From NCBI RefSeq assembly GCF_021065005.1, contig NZ_CP069247.1:496001-560000 (forward strand): a DNA stretch of 64,000 nucleotides, written 5' to 3'. A program made the position numbers and the translations under genes. The notes beneath the pieces were generated by a model that was not told where the DNA came from, did not search any database, and saw only the letters and a list, made by a program, of their open reading frames with translations. Positions 37,498-45,253 of this stretch are shown one piece after another. Source of the DNA: Candidatus Gromoviella agglomerans (GTDB taxonomy: Bacteria > Pseudomonadota > Alphaproteobacteria > CAJXXZ01 > G021065005). The stretch's first letter is position 1. Each line of letters begins with the position of its first letter.

Positions 37498-38145
37498 ATG
37501 AACATCGTTCTTTTAGGGGCTCCTGGATCTGGCAAAGGAACTCAATCTTTAATTTTGTGTAAAAAATTTAATCTTTATTGTCTGATGATGGGTGCATTAG
37601 CTAGAATTGAAGCGTCTATGCCAACTCCATTGGGTGCAAAAATTAGTGAAATTTTGAACTCAGGGAGTCTTTTGAATGATGAAATGTTTGTAATACTCTT
37701 AAAAAAAGGGTTGTCCAAAAATATCAATGAATTCAAAGGGATTTTGTTTGATGGAGTTGTGCGTACATTGAATGAGGCGGTTATATTAGATGAATCCATG
37801 AAAGAGATGGGATTAGGATCGATAGATTATGTAATAGAAATTTCAGTTAGTATAACTGATGTGCAAAATCGAATTTTGAACAGATTGATATGCAAAAATT
37901 GTAATGCATCTTACTCATTAAGGAATTATTCAAAAGATTTTTGCGAGCTGTGTAAAGAAAATTTGGTTAAACGTAGCGATGATAATTTAAAAGCTTTACA
38001 GAGTAGAATCGATGGGTATTTTGATATGCGTCAAAAAATAGTTGATTATTATTCCGGAAATGGCATTCAGATTAATATAATAGACGGTTGTGGGAATGTA
38101 GAAGATGTGTCTGCAAACATATTGAGTGTTTTGCAAAATACATAA
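37498..38145 (+). CDS. adk: Adenylate kinase
   Basis: Adk interconverts ATP, ADP and AMP. The P-loop GAPGSGKGTQ is at residues 7-16. A zinc-type LID is visible (CKNCN, then CELC). Two normally strict motifs differ: the AMP-site STGDMLR reads LMMGALAR, and DGFPRT reads DGVVRT. The arginines of both motifs are kept. At 215 residues it is of normal length. No Shine-Dalgarno site is seen. It is cut off from secY by 457 bases and is not followed by rpsM. Confidence 0.9.
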   Translation: MNIVLLGAPGSGKGTQSLILCKKFNLYCLMMGALARIEASMPTPLGAKISEILNSGSLLNDEMFVILLKKGLSKNINEFKGILFDGVVRTLNEAVILDESMKEMGLGSIDYVIEISVSITDVQNRILNRLICKNCNASYSLRNYSKDFCELCKENLVKRSDDNLKALQSRIDGYFDMRQKIVDYYSGNGIQINIIDGCGNVEDVSANILSVLQNT

Positions 38146-38308
38146 TAGTTGTTATATTAATCTTTTTAAGATCTTTTCGTTAATATTAAGACTTTTGTTA
38201 TAAGTAAATTTTGAAAAATCTTTAAATCCACGATCTTGATAGTTGAAAATTTTTTTATTGTATAAATATTTTGAATTTAATATATATTTAATACTTTTTG
38301 AACTAATA

Positions 38309-39112
38309 TCATACGAAAATTTCCATTTTATCATATGCAAGAAGGACATTATTCGGAATGATGGATGAAATCTCATCATAATCCATATCCACTCCCATAT
38401 GAGTTAATATTGTTAATTTTGAGTTAAATTTCTCCCTCCAATTCATTACTTTCTCAAAACTGGCATGTTTATTATTATGAGAAACGTAATTTGTGCAAGA
38501 AATTATAAGCAAATCCAAGCTAAAAAGATTATTGATTGCATGATCTGAAAATTCAAAAACATCAGTGCAGTAGGCAAAATTTTTAAATCTAAACCCTGTT
38601 GATATGCAATCGCCATGATATTGATCAAAACATATGACTTTCTCTTGAAAAAGTTCAAATTCTTTTTCGATAATGTGGCAATCTATAAAGGATTTTTTAG
38701 CATAATCGCAAAATGATTTTGTAAAATTTGTAATTATCTCTATTGCACTTTGATGCAAGAATAAGTATGGGAATTGAAGAATCAAATTGCTCAATGTGTT
38801 GCGAGAGCCGTATATAGGTATATTTGCTTTATTTTGCATGAAGCTTGTATCGTGAATGCCAAATACGTGATCAGCATGAGGATGAGTATACAAAATTGCA
38901 TCTAAGTGTTTTACATTGTTTCCTATCATTTGATTTCGAAAATCTGGTGTAGTATCTATAATAACGTTTTTATTATTATATTGAACGAGCAGAGATGACC
39001 TTTGTCTACGATTTTTTGCATTATTTGGATTGCACTTTCCCCAATCTCCATTTGCTCTAGGTACTCCAGAAGAAGATCCGCATCCTAGAATGGTTATTTT
39101 AAATGAATGCAT
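38309..39112 (-). CDS. Metallo-beta-lactamase fold hydrolase (PhnP-like)
   Basis: The 267-residue protein starts with ILGCGSSSGVPRANGDWGKC, the hallmark of the PhnP-like phosphodiesterase branch of the metallo-beta-lactamase fold. The metal motif THPHADHVFGI is intact, and further ligands appear in DQYHGD and LTHMGVDMDY. The branch hydrolyses cyclic phosphodiesters in the best-studied members; the substrate here is unknown. It follows tatD on the minus strand by 45 bases, a pairing common in alphaproteobacteria. Confidence 0.85.
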   Translation of the reverse strand: MHSFKITILGCGSSSGVPRANGDWGKCNPNNAKNRRQRSSLLVQYNNKNVIIDTTPDFRNQMIGNNVKHLDAILYTHPHADHVFGIHDTSFMQNKANIPIYGSRNTLSNLILQFPYLFLHQSAIEIITNFTKSFCDYAKKSFIDCHIIEKEFELFQEKVICFDQYHGDCISTGFRFKNFAYCTDVFEFSDHAINNLFSLDLLIISCTNYVSHNNKHASFEKVMNWREKFNSKLTILTHMGVDMDYDEISSIIPNNVLLAYDKMEIFV

Positions 39113-39157
39113 GCTTTGTTTAACTTTTTACTAGTCTACTATCGAATCCAAATTCGC

Positions 39158-39994
39158 TCAATTTAATTTTTTAAATAGCTGATGCGTATTATGAAATATT
39201 CTATCAGCAGCTTCATTTAGTGAAATTTGATGAATTTCTGATATTTTTTCCAAAATATGTAGAGAGTGCGCTGGTTCATTTCGCTTGATTTTTCTTACAG
39301 GTTCTGGTGAAAGGTAAGGTGAATCAGTTTCAACTAATATCCTATTTAAAGGAGTGTTTCTAATAATATCTCTTATTTCATGAGTGCTTTTAAAAGTGCA
39401 TATTCCTGAAAATGATATAAAGAAACCCATATCGATTGCTTGATTAGCAAGTGGCTGTGAACCTGTAAAACAGTGAAAAACTCCTGAATTTGCTGTATTT
39501 TGCTTTAAGATGCGAATGGTGTCTGCTTCAGCAGATCTTGTATGAATTATAATTGGGAGTTGAAGTGTTTTTGATGCTTCTATATGTGCGATGAATGATT
39601 TTTCTTGATTAATAAGATCGCAATTGCTTTCTACATATAAATCTAAGCCAGTTTCTCCAAGTCCAACTATTTTCTTGTGTTGTCCGTATTCAATAAGGTA
39701 TTCATAAATAATGTCTTCAAAGTTTTTACCATATTCTCTGAAAATTTTTTGTGTACTAGATGGATGTATTCCGACTGTGCCAAATACATTATCGTATTTA
39801 TCGATTATTGGTAGTATTTTTTCATGTGAATCAATTTCTGTCCCTACAGTAATCATTTTAATAACGGAGTTGTATTTTGCATTTTGAATAATATTATCTA
39901 AGTCTTCGGTAAAGTTTTCGAAGTGAATATGACAATGGCTGTCGATTATTTTGATTGATTGATCGACTGAAGTATTAATCGAGTTTTGTGACAT
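39158..39994 (-). CDS. tatD: TatD family metal-dependent deoxyribonuclease
   Basis: TatD-type nucleases are TIM-barrel metal hydrolases with DNase activity. The metal sites are present: SHCHIHFE (His20, His22), GETGLDLY, PIIIHTRSAEA, FHCFTGS and VETDSPYLSPEP. The 278-residue length is normal. It lies upstream of the metallo-hydrolase on the minus strand and diverges from xseB. Confidence 0.93.
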   Translation of the reverse strand: MSQNSINTSVDQSIKIIDSHCHIHFENFTEDLDNIIQNAKYNSVIKMITVGTEIDSHEKILPIIDKYDNVFGTVGIHPSSTQKIFREYGKNFEDIIYEYLIEYGQHKKIVGLGETGLDLYVESNCDLINQEKSFIAHIEASKTLQLPIIIHTRSAEADTIRILKQNTANSGVFHCFTGSQPLANQAIDMGFFISFSGICTFKSTHEIRDIIRNTPLNRILVETDSPYLSPEPVRKIKRNEPAHSLHILEKISEIHQISLNEAADRIFHNTHQLFKKLN

Positions 39995-40065
39995 TTTTTT
40001 GAGAATTTGATATATTCTATAGAAGATTATGATGTTATCATTTAATAAATCAATATTGATGTCGT

Positions 40066-40314
40066 ATGTATCTCGATGAAAAAGATTTTTTTGATGAAAA
40101 TGAGAATGACAACATTAAACAAGAACAGTCTTTTGAAGAGGCACTCAGTGATCTAGAGAAAATTATAGAGATTCTTGATAAAGGCGATCTTCCCTTGAGA
40201 GATGCTATTAATGCTTATAAGCGTGGTCTGGAATTAAAACAAATTTGTAACGAAAAGTTAAACGAAGCAAAAGAGCTTATGGAGAAGATTTTTGAAATTT
40301 ATAATAAAGACTAA
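40066..40314 (+). CDS. xseB: Exodeoxyribonuclease VII small subunit
   Basis: XseB is the small helical subunit that coats XseA. SFEEALSDLEKIIEILDKGD, then LPLRDAINAYKRGLELKQIC is the family signature. An acidic N-terminal extension of about 20 residues precedes it. The product has 82 residues, and xseA is not in the window. No Shine-Dalgarno site is seen. Confidence 0.92.
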   Translation: MYLDEKDFFDENENDNIKQEQSFEEALSDLEKIIEILDKGDLPLRDAINAYKRGLELKQICNEKLNEAKELMEKIFEIYNKD

Positions 40315-40396
40315 TCCATTTGCCAAAAATTCATTTTAATGATGTTTTTTTTGATAAAACAGTTATACTGATGCAAATATTTATCTGCTAAAAAAA

Positions 40397-41635
40397 ATGG
40401 TCGTTTTAAATGATAGAGATGAAGATTTAAATGGAGAGCATTATGAATGTAAAATCACAGATGGTTCGAGTGTAAGATCTCGCTTTATGAAAGAGATGTT
40501 TGATCGTGGATTTATCTATCAATGCTCAAATGTTGAAGCTTTAGATAATTATTTATGTGCTAAAGGCTCTGAGGCTGTTGGTTATTGTGGATTTGATATG
40601 ACTGCTAGAAGTTTGCATGTAGGTAATCTTCTGATGATCATGATTTTAAAGTGGTTTGAAATATGTGGTCACAAATCTATAATTCTTTTGGGTGGAGCTA
40701 CGACCAAAATAGGAGATCCATCTTATCGTAAAGATGCTCGACCTATTTTATCTGATGAAGAAATTTATGAGAATATGAGATCGATAAGCTCGATTTTTTC
40801 TCGTTTTTTTGAAAATCCTCAAATTGTGAATAATTTAGATTGGTTTGAAGATGTTAAATATATAGACATGTTGCGTAATATTGGCACATGCTTTTCTATT
40901 AATAAAATGGTTAACATAGATATCGTAAGGCAGAAATTATCGAACAATTTGAATTTATCTTTTCTTGAATTTAATTACTTGGTTATGCAATCTTATGATT
41001 TTCTCCATTTGTATGAATCAGTTAATTGCGCGGTTCAGTTTGGAGGATCAGATCAATGGGCTAACATAATTCACGGAGCAGATTTGGTTAGAAGAAAGAT
41101 AGGTGGAATGGCTTTTGGATTGACAGCGAACTTGATTACCAATTCAAATGGAGATAAGATGGGAAAAACTGCTAATGGAGCTATTTGGCTTAATCCAGAA
41201 ATGAAATCTCCTTATGATTATTGGCAATTTTGGCGAGATTGTAGTGATGATGATGTATTTAAATTCTTGCGTTTATACACGTTTTTGCCAATCGAAGAGA
41301 TCAAAAAGATGGAGAGTTTGACTGGATCTGATATAAATCAGGCTAAGATTAGGCTTGCAAATGAAGCGACTAAGATTTTACATGGAGAGGACGCCATTAG
41401 TGGTGATATGGCTTTTACAGCTACTGTTTTTATGCAAAATAGAATGAGTTTGGTTGAAATCTTGAGAAAATCTGAGGTTGTATCTTCAAATACGGAGGCT
41501 AAGAATTTGATCAAAAGTGGAGCTATCAAGATTGATGGAGCACAAGTGTTTGATGATAGTAATTTAGATAAATTTAGTGAAAATTTCGTGATAAATGTTG
41601 GTAAAAACAAGAGAATTTTAGTGAAAATTTTATAA
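40397..41635 (+). CDS. tyrS: Tyrosyl-tRNA synthetase
   Basis: TyrS charges the tRNA-Tyr found at 10143. The class I motifs are HVGN (HIGH, about residue 74) and KMGKT (KMSKS, about 254). GGSDQWANI is the tyrosine-site block. A C-terminal S4-like domain includes EAKNLIKSGAIKIDG. There is a hydrophilic N-terminal extension of about 30 residues; ATG at 40487 would remove it and is an alternative start. Confidence 0.95.
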   Translation: MVVLNDRDEDLNGEHYECKITDGSSVRSRFMKEMFDRGFIYQCSNVEALDNYLCAKGSEAVGYCGFDMTARSLHVGNLLMIMILKWFEICGHKSIILLGGATTKIGDPSYRKDARPILSDEEIYENMRSISSIFSRFFENPQIVNNLDWFEDVKYIDMLRNIGTCFSINKMVNIDIVRQKLSNNLNLSFLEFNYLVMQSYDFLHLYESVNCAVQFGGSDQWANIIHGADLVRRKIGGMAFGLTANLITNSNGDKMGKTANGAIWLNPEMKSPYDYWQFWRDCSDDDVFKFLRLYTFLPIEEIKKMESLTGSDINQAKIRLANEATKILHGEDAISGDMAFTATVFMQNRMSLVEILRKSEVVSSNTEAKNLIKSGAIKIDGAQVFDDSNLDKFSENFVINVGKNKRILVKIL

Positions 41636-41693
41636 AAAATAAGAAAGATAATTAAGTCTGAATAATTTTTGATAATGTTGCAGTGAAATAGTT

Positions 41694-42425
41694 TCATTTG
41701 TCTGTTTTTGGTTTAGATATTGTTAGTAAATTATTAACGATTGATTGTTTGATTTGCATGACATTTCCTGGTTTTATTTCATCAAGTGATATATCTCCGT
41801 AAGATATTCGTATGAGTTTTAAAATTTTGCATTTCATATATGAGAAAATTCTTCTTATCTCTCGATTTTTTCCTTCATATAGGGTGATTTTTATCCAATG
41901 TCCTTCATGTTGTTGAAATGAATTTTGGTAATTTAATATGCATGGTTTGTATTCCATTTTATCGATTTTTAAACCATTTTGTATTTGTGATATCTCATAT
42001 TTATTAATACTTTTGTTCAAAAGTACCATGTATGTCCTTGGAATTTTGTTCCTCGGATTCTCCATAAAATGAGCGATTTGAGGGCTATTTGTCAAAATCA
42101 GCAGACCTTCTGACATATAGTCAAGTCTGCCTATTGATATTACGTGTTCTTTTATGTATTTTTTGACTTCTTTGAATACTGTTTTCCTTTCATCTTTATG
42201 AGATGTGATAACCATAGTAGGTTTGTAATATATCCACATTTTTGGTGTTATGGTTGAAATTTCTCCTTCATTTACTGAGATTACATCGCTTTCAAGGACG
42301 AAATGGACTGGTGATGAAATGACTTTATTATTTATCTTTACTTTACCTAATGCAATTAGTTTCTCTGCATCTCTTCTTGAGCATATTCCCATATTGGATA
42401 TAAATTTTGCGATTCTAATTTGCAC
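41694..42425 (-). CDS. rluB: rRNA pseudouridine synthase (RsuA/RluB family)
   Basis: The enzyme isomerises uridine in rRNA. The N-terminal S4 domain starts with RIAKFISNMGICSRRDAEKL. The catalytic motif GRLDYMSEGLLILTN contains the nucleophilic Asp. The C-terminal block EGKNREIRRIF is typical. RluB is favoured over RsuA or RluE by overall layout, but the exact target uridine is not certain. It converges on tyrS and diverges from gapR. Confidence 0.88.
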   Translation of the reverse strand: MQIRIAKFISNMGICSRRDAEKLIALGKVKINNKVISSPVHFVLESDVISVNEGEISTITPKMWIYYKPTMVITSHKDERKTVFKEVKKYIKEHVISIGRLDYMSEGLLILTNSPQIAHFMENPRNKIPRTYMVLLNKSINKYEISQIQNGLKIDKMEYKPCILNYQNSFQQHEGHWIKITLYEGKNREIRRIFSYMKCKILKLIRISYGDISLDEIKPGNVMQIKQSIVNNLLTISKPKTDK

Positions 42426-42461
42426 ATTTGTAAATTCTTGTTATGTTTGATTATATTTTGC

Positions 42462-42490
42462 TCGACAATTTTTATCTACAATGAGATAAT
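42462..42490 (+). promoter_or_regulatory. Promoter of gapR and the lipoprotein pair
   Basis: TCGACA and GATAAT are spaced by 17 bases. The predicted start near 42497 leaves a leader of about 18 bases with no Shine-Dalgarno site. A second -10-like TATAAT (42507-42512) touches the start codon. Confidence 0.5.
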
Positions 42491-42514
42491 TAAAATTATT
42501 TTTTTCTATAATGT

Positions 42515-42781
42515 ATGTTCTCCGAACTGAGCAGTTCTACAATTCCTTATCTAAAGGATTTTGTCCGTAGAATTAATAACATAAAGGATGAGAATGAAAA
42601 GTTATCTATTGATCTCAAGGAAATATATAAGGAAATTAGTGATGCTGGATTTGATGCTAGAATTGTCAAAGCTGTCGTGAAAGAATTAAGAATGGATAAA
42701 AATGAAAAAATAGAAAAAGAGAAAAATGAAGAGATGTTTCATGTGTATATGAGTGCTATAAAGGGAGGACTTGATGAATAA
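42515..42781 (+). CDS. gapR: GapR family (DUF2312) nucleoid-associated protein
   Basis: GapR is a small coiled-coil DNA clamp of alphaproteobacteria that prefers overtwisted AT-rich DNA and supports replication and segregation in Caulobacter. The 88-residue product has the family layout: VRRINNIKDENEKLSIDLKE, then DAGFDARIVKAVVKELRMDK and an EEMFHVYMSAI end. The coiled coil covers most of the protein. The stop overlaps the next gene, and GGGAGG for that gene lies inside gapR. Confidence 0.88.
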   Translation: MFSELSSSTIPYLKDFVRRINNIKDENEKLSIDLKEIYKEISDAGFDARIVKAVVKELRMDKNEKIEKEKNEEMFHVYMSAIKGGLDE

Positions 42782-43445
42782 GTGTCTTGATTCTATATTG
42801 CAAGCTTGTTTTGTATTTTTTTTGTGTGTTTTTTTTTCAGGGTGTATGGCTAATCCTAATAATTATGTATCTAAATCAGGCGATTCTTTTAAGGTGAAGT
42901 CAGTTGATATTATTTGTGAAAATGCATCAGAGTCCGATTTTGCTAAAAAAATAGATATTTGTCGACCATTTAAGTTGTGGGCGAGAGAAAAATTTTGTTA
43001 TGAAGATTCTAAAGCAAATTATCATCTTAGTGTCTGCATTACTTTGTTTGCCAATAAGACTCAGAAGCAGTACGAATCTTTTGGCAAGCAATATTATGGT
43101 AGAGTATCTGGAAATATGTCATCATATAACATGAAAGCGAAAGTTAGCGTGTCTCTGTTTGATAATAAAAGCAATGAGATTTTTAATTTCGTGATAAATG
43201 AAAAGGTTGAATTTGATATTGGAGATATAACTGATCAAGAGGAAAGGGAAGAATTTGATTCTATGATAAGAGTTTTGTTGCGCAAGGTAGATAAGTTATG
43301 TGATAAAGAAATTAAGAATTTGATTAATGAATATAATAAACAAGTTAATACTGCCACCGCAGGGGCAGTAATTGCAGTTGGTGCATTGGCTATTGCAGCT
43401 GCTAGTATGGATAGTCAACCGAAAAAGCCTCATCAACGTAGATGA
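42774..43445 (+). CDS. Lipoprotein, tandem family member 1
   Basis: The N-terminus is a lipoprotein signal with the lipobox FFSGC near residue 23. The mature part contains VKSVDIICE and LWAREKFCYE, shared with the next gene. The middle part carries a predicted beta-rich segment with DNKSNEIFNFVI; the C-terminus has the hydrophobic, Ala-rich stretch TATAGAVIAVGALAIAAAS before a basic end. Similar ~200-residue lipoproteins with a WAxxRL motif occur in other alphaproteobacteria, as I recall. Function is unknown. ATG at 42774 follows GGGAGG at good spacing and overlaps gapR. Confidence 0.75.
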   Translation: MNKCLDSILQACFVFFLCVFFSGCMANPNNYVSKSGDSFKVKSVDIICENASESDFAKKIDICRPFKLWAREKFCYEDSKANYHLSVCITLFANKTQKQYESFGKQYYGRVSGNMSSYNMKAKVSVSLFDNKSNEIFNFVINEKVEFDIGDITDQEEREEFDSMIRVLLRKVDKLCDKEIKNLINEYNKQVNTATAGAVIAVGALAIAAASMDSQPKKPHQRR

Positions 43446-43448
43446 TTT

Positions 43449-44027
43449 ATGCTTATGATATATATGATGTCTGTTATTAAATTTAGATCTGTTTTTTTTA
43501 CTTTCGCTGTTTTGCTTTGTTTTAGCTTATTTGGCTGTTCAACTCGAGATACTGGCAGAGTGTCTGATTTTATTCCAAAAAGACAGTGTTTGCCTGTGCG
43601 TTCTGTAGATATTATTTGCGATGATTTATCTGATTCTCATTTAATCAATAAGGTTTGTTTCTTCGCTCACGCTGAGCAATGGGCAAGAGAGAGGTTCCTT
43701 TATGGAAAAAAGAACGGTGATTTTTCTTGTGTAATCCATATTAGAGTATCTGTTAATAAAAAAGTTAAGAATGATGGGTTTTTTAGCGACAATATTTCTT
43801 TCTATCTTTTGAAGATGAGTGTATGTCTTGATTTGATTAATTCAGAAGGTGATAGAGTTGGGGCATTTTCTATATCTGATTCCGTCAGTCTAGATTTCAA
43901 GAATTTAAGTGAGAAATTCGAGTTGATCGAGGTTGAAGATACCATTGTTGTTTTATTGAAAAGGGTTAATTCTAGAGTTGATGTTGAGATGCCAAAATTG
44001 ATAAAAGCCATGAAGCGAGTGAAATGA
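43449..44027 (+). CDS. Lipoprotein, tandem family member 2
   Basis: This is a second lipoprotein, with lipobox SLFGC at about residue 30 counted from ATG 43449; ATG at 43467 is an alternative start. It aligns with its neighbour: VRSVDIICDDLSDS and QWARERFLYG against VKSVDIICENASES and LWAREKFCYE, and later IVVLLKRV against IRVLLRKV. It lacks the C-terminal Ala-rich hydrophobic segment. The gap to the first copy is 3 bases. A duplication followed by divergence is likely. Function is unknown. Confidence 0.72.
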   Translation: MLMIYMMSVIKFRSVFFTFAVLLCFSLFGCSTRDTGRVSDFIPKRQCLPVRSVDIICDDLSDSHLINKVCFFAHAEQWARERFLYGKKNGDFSCVIHIRVSVNKKVKNDGFFSDNISFYLLKMSVCLDLINSEGDRVGAFSISDSVSLDFKNLSEKFELIEVEDTIVVLLKRVNSRVDVEMPKLIKAMKRVK

Positions 44028-44125
44028 TTTGCTACTTAAGATTTTTCCTATATCTAAATTATATTCCTTTGATGGAAATTTTTGATTCAAGTGGTATGAT
44101 TTGATGAATATTTATAAATATTTCT

Positions 44126-45208
44126 ATGTATAGTAAAATTATTGGAGTACTTGGAGCTACTGGGTTAGTTGGATCTGAGATAATTCGGACTATTGAAAAA
44201 AGAAAATTTCCAGTATCAAAGTGCTTTTTTGTTGGATCTGGATCTCGGGCTGGGGAATTGATTAATTTTAAAAATATTAATGTTCCAGTAATAAGTATTG
44301 ATGAATTTTTATGTGAAAATATCAGTATGGATGTGCTTTTCTCTTGTGCTTCAGAGTCTGTATCTGAGATATACGTTTCTGAAATATCCAACAAATGTAC
44401 AATTGTGATTGATAAAACTGAATATTTTAGAGATAAGGTTGATTTAATTATTCCGGAAATTAATGAATTCTTGATAAATGATGCTAGAATTGTTTCTAGT
44501 CCAAATTGCGTTGTAATTCCACTTGCTCTTGCATTAAATCCATTTAAGATGTTTATTAAAAGAGTGATTATTAGCACATATCAGTCTTTTTCAGGTGCTG
44601 GAATGAGATCGATGAGTAAATTTCGTACTGATACTGATTCTATTATGAAAGAAGTATCAACATCTGTTGAAGATATGAGGTCTTGCATTGCTGCATCCAC
44701 TAACGAATTTGGATTTAATGTTATTCCTAATATTGGATTAAGCAATGTTTCTGATGGTGTATTTTCAGAAGAGAGAAAAATCGTATACGAATTACAGAAG
44801 ATCCTAGGTGTTGATTTGCCTATATGTGTTACTTGCGTTCGAGTGCCATCGATGATTGGTCATGGCATGTCTGTTAATGTTGAATTATATGATAATTTTT
44901 ACGATATGCTAGTGATTGATAATTCGATCTATAAGACCAATCATCTTTACGATGATGATTTTATTTCAATTATTAAGGATTTGATATCACAACAAGATGG
45001 AGTTCAATTGAATCATTCTGAATCTGGCGATAGTCTAAAGGATTGTTTGAATACGTCTAATGTTTTGGTTAGCAGACTGAGAAGAGATTTTACGCTTAAG
45101 CGTGGATTTTCAATGTGGGTCTGTTGTGATAATTTGCAAAAAGGGGCTGCTCTAAATGCTGTGCAAATTGCAGAGTGTAAATTCAATTTTAAGCCAGAAT
45201 TGTCGTAA
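44126..45208 (+). CDS. asd: Aspartate-semialdehyde dehydrogenase
   Basis: Asd makes aspartate semialdehyde, the common precursor of diaminopimelate, threonine and methionine. The nucleotide motif GVLGATGLVGSE is at the N-terminus. The catalytic Cys is in SSPNCVVIPLA (about residue 128). The substrate block YQSFSGAGMRSM is kept. The usual later TKIGHG-type segment appears as PSMIGHGMSVNVE. An acidic insertion of about 20 residues lies in the C-terminal half (360 residues in total, versus ~340). An extended -10 (TGGTATGAT) is at 44092-44100. Confidence 0.93.
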   Translation: MYSKIIGVLGATGLVGSEIIRTIEKRKFPVSKCFFVGSGSRAGELINFKNINVPVISIDEFLCENISMDVLFSCASESVSEIYVSEISNKCTIVIDKTEYFRDKVDLIIPEINEFLINDARIVSSPNCVVIPLALALNPFKMFIKRVIISTYQSFSGAGMRSMSKFRTDTDSIMKEVSTSVEDMRSCIAASTNEFGFNVIPNIGLSNVSDGVFSEERKIVYELQKILGVDLPICVTCVRVPSMIGHGMSVNVELYDNFYDMLVIDNSIYKTNHLYDDDFISIIKDLISQQDGVQLNHSESGDSLKDCLNTSNVLVSRLRRDFTLKRGFSMWVCCDNLQKGAALNAVQIAECKFNFKPELS

Positions 45209-45253
45209 TCTTTAATTTATTGTACAATGTCGTGATTTTTTCATGATAACTTA

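Noticed and set aside
38152-38379. 75-codon minus-strand ORF after the metallo-hydrolase
   Set aside because: It starts inside the hydrolase gene in another frame and has no recognisable feature.
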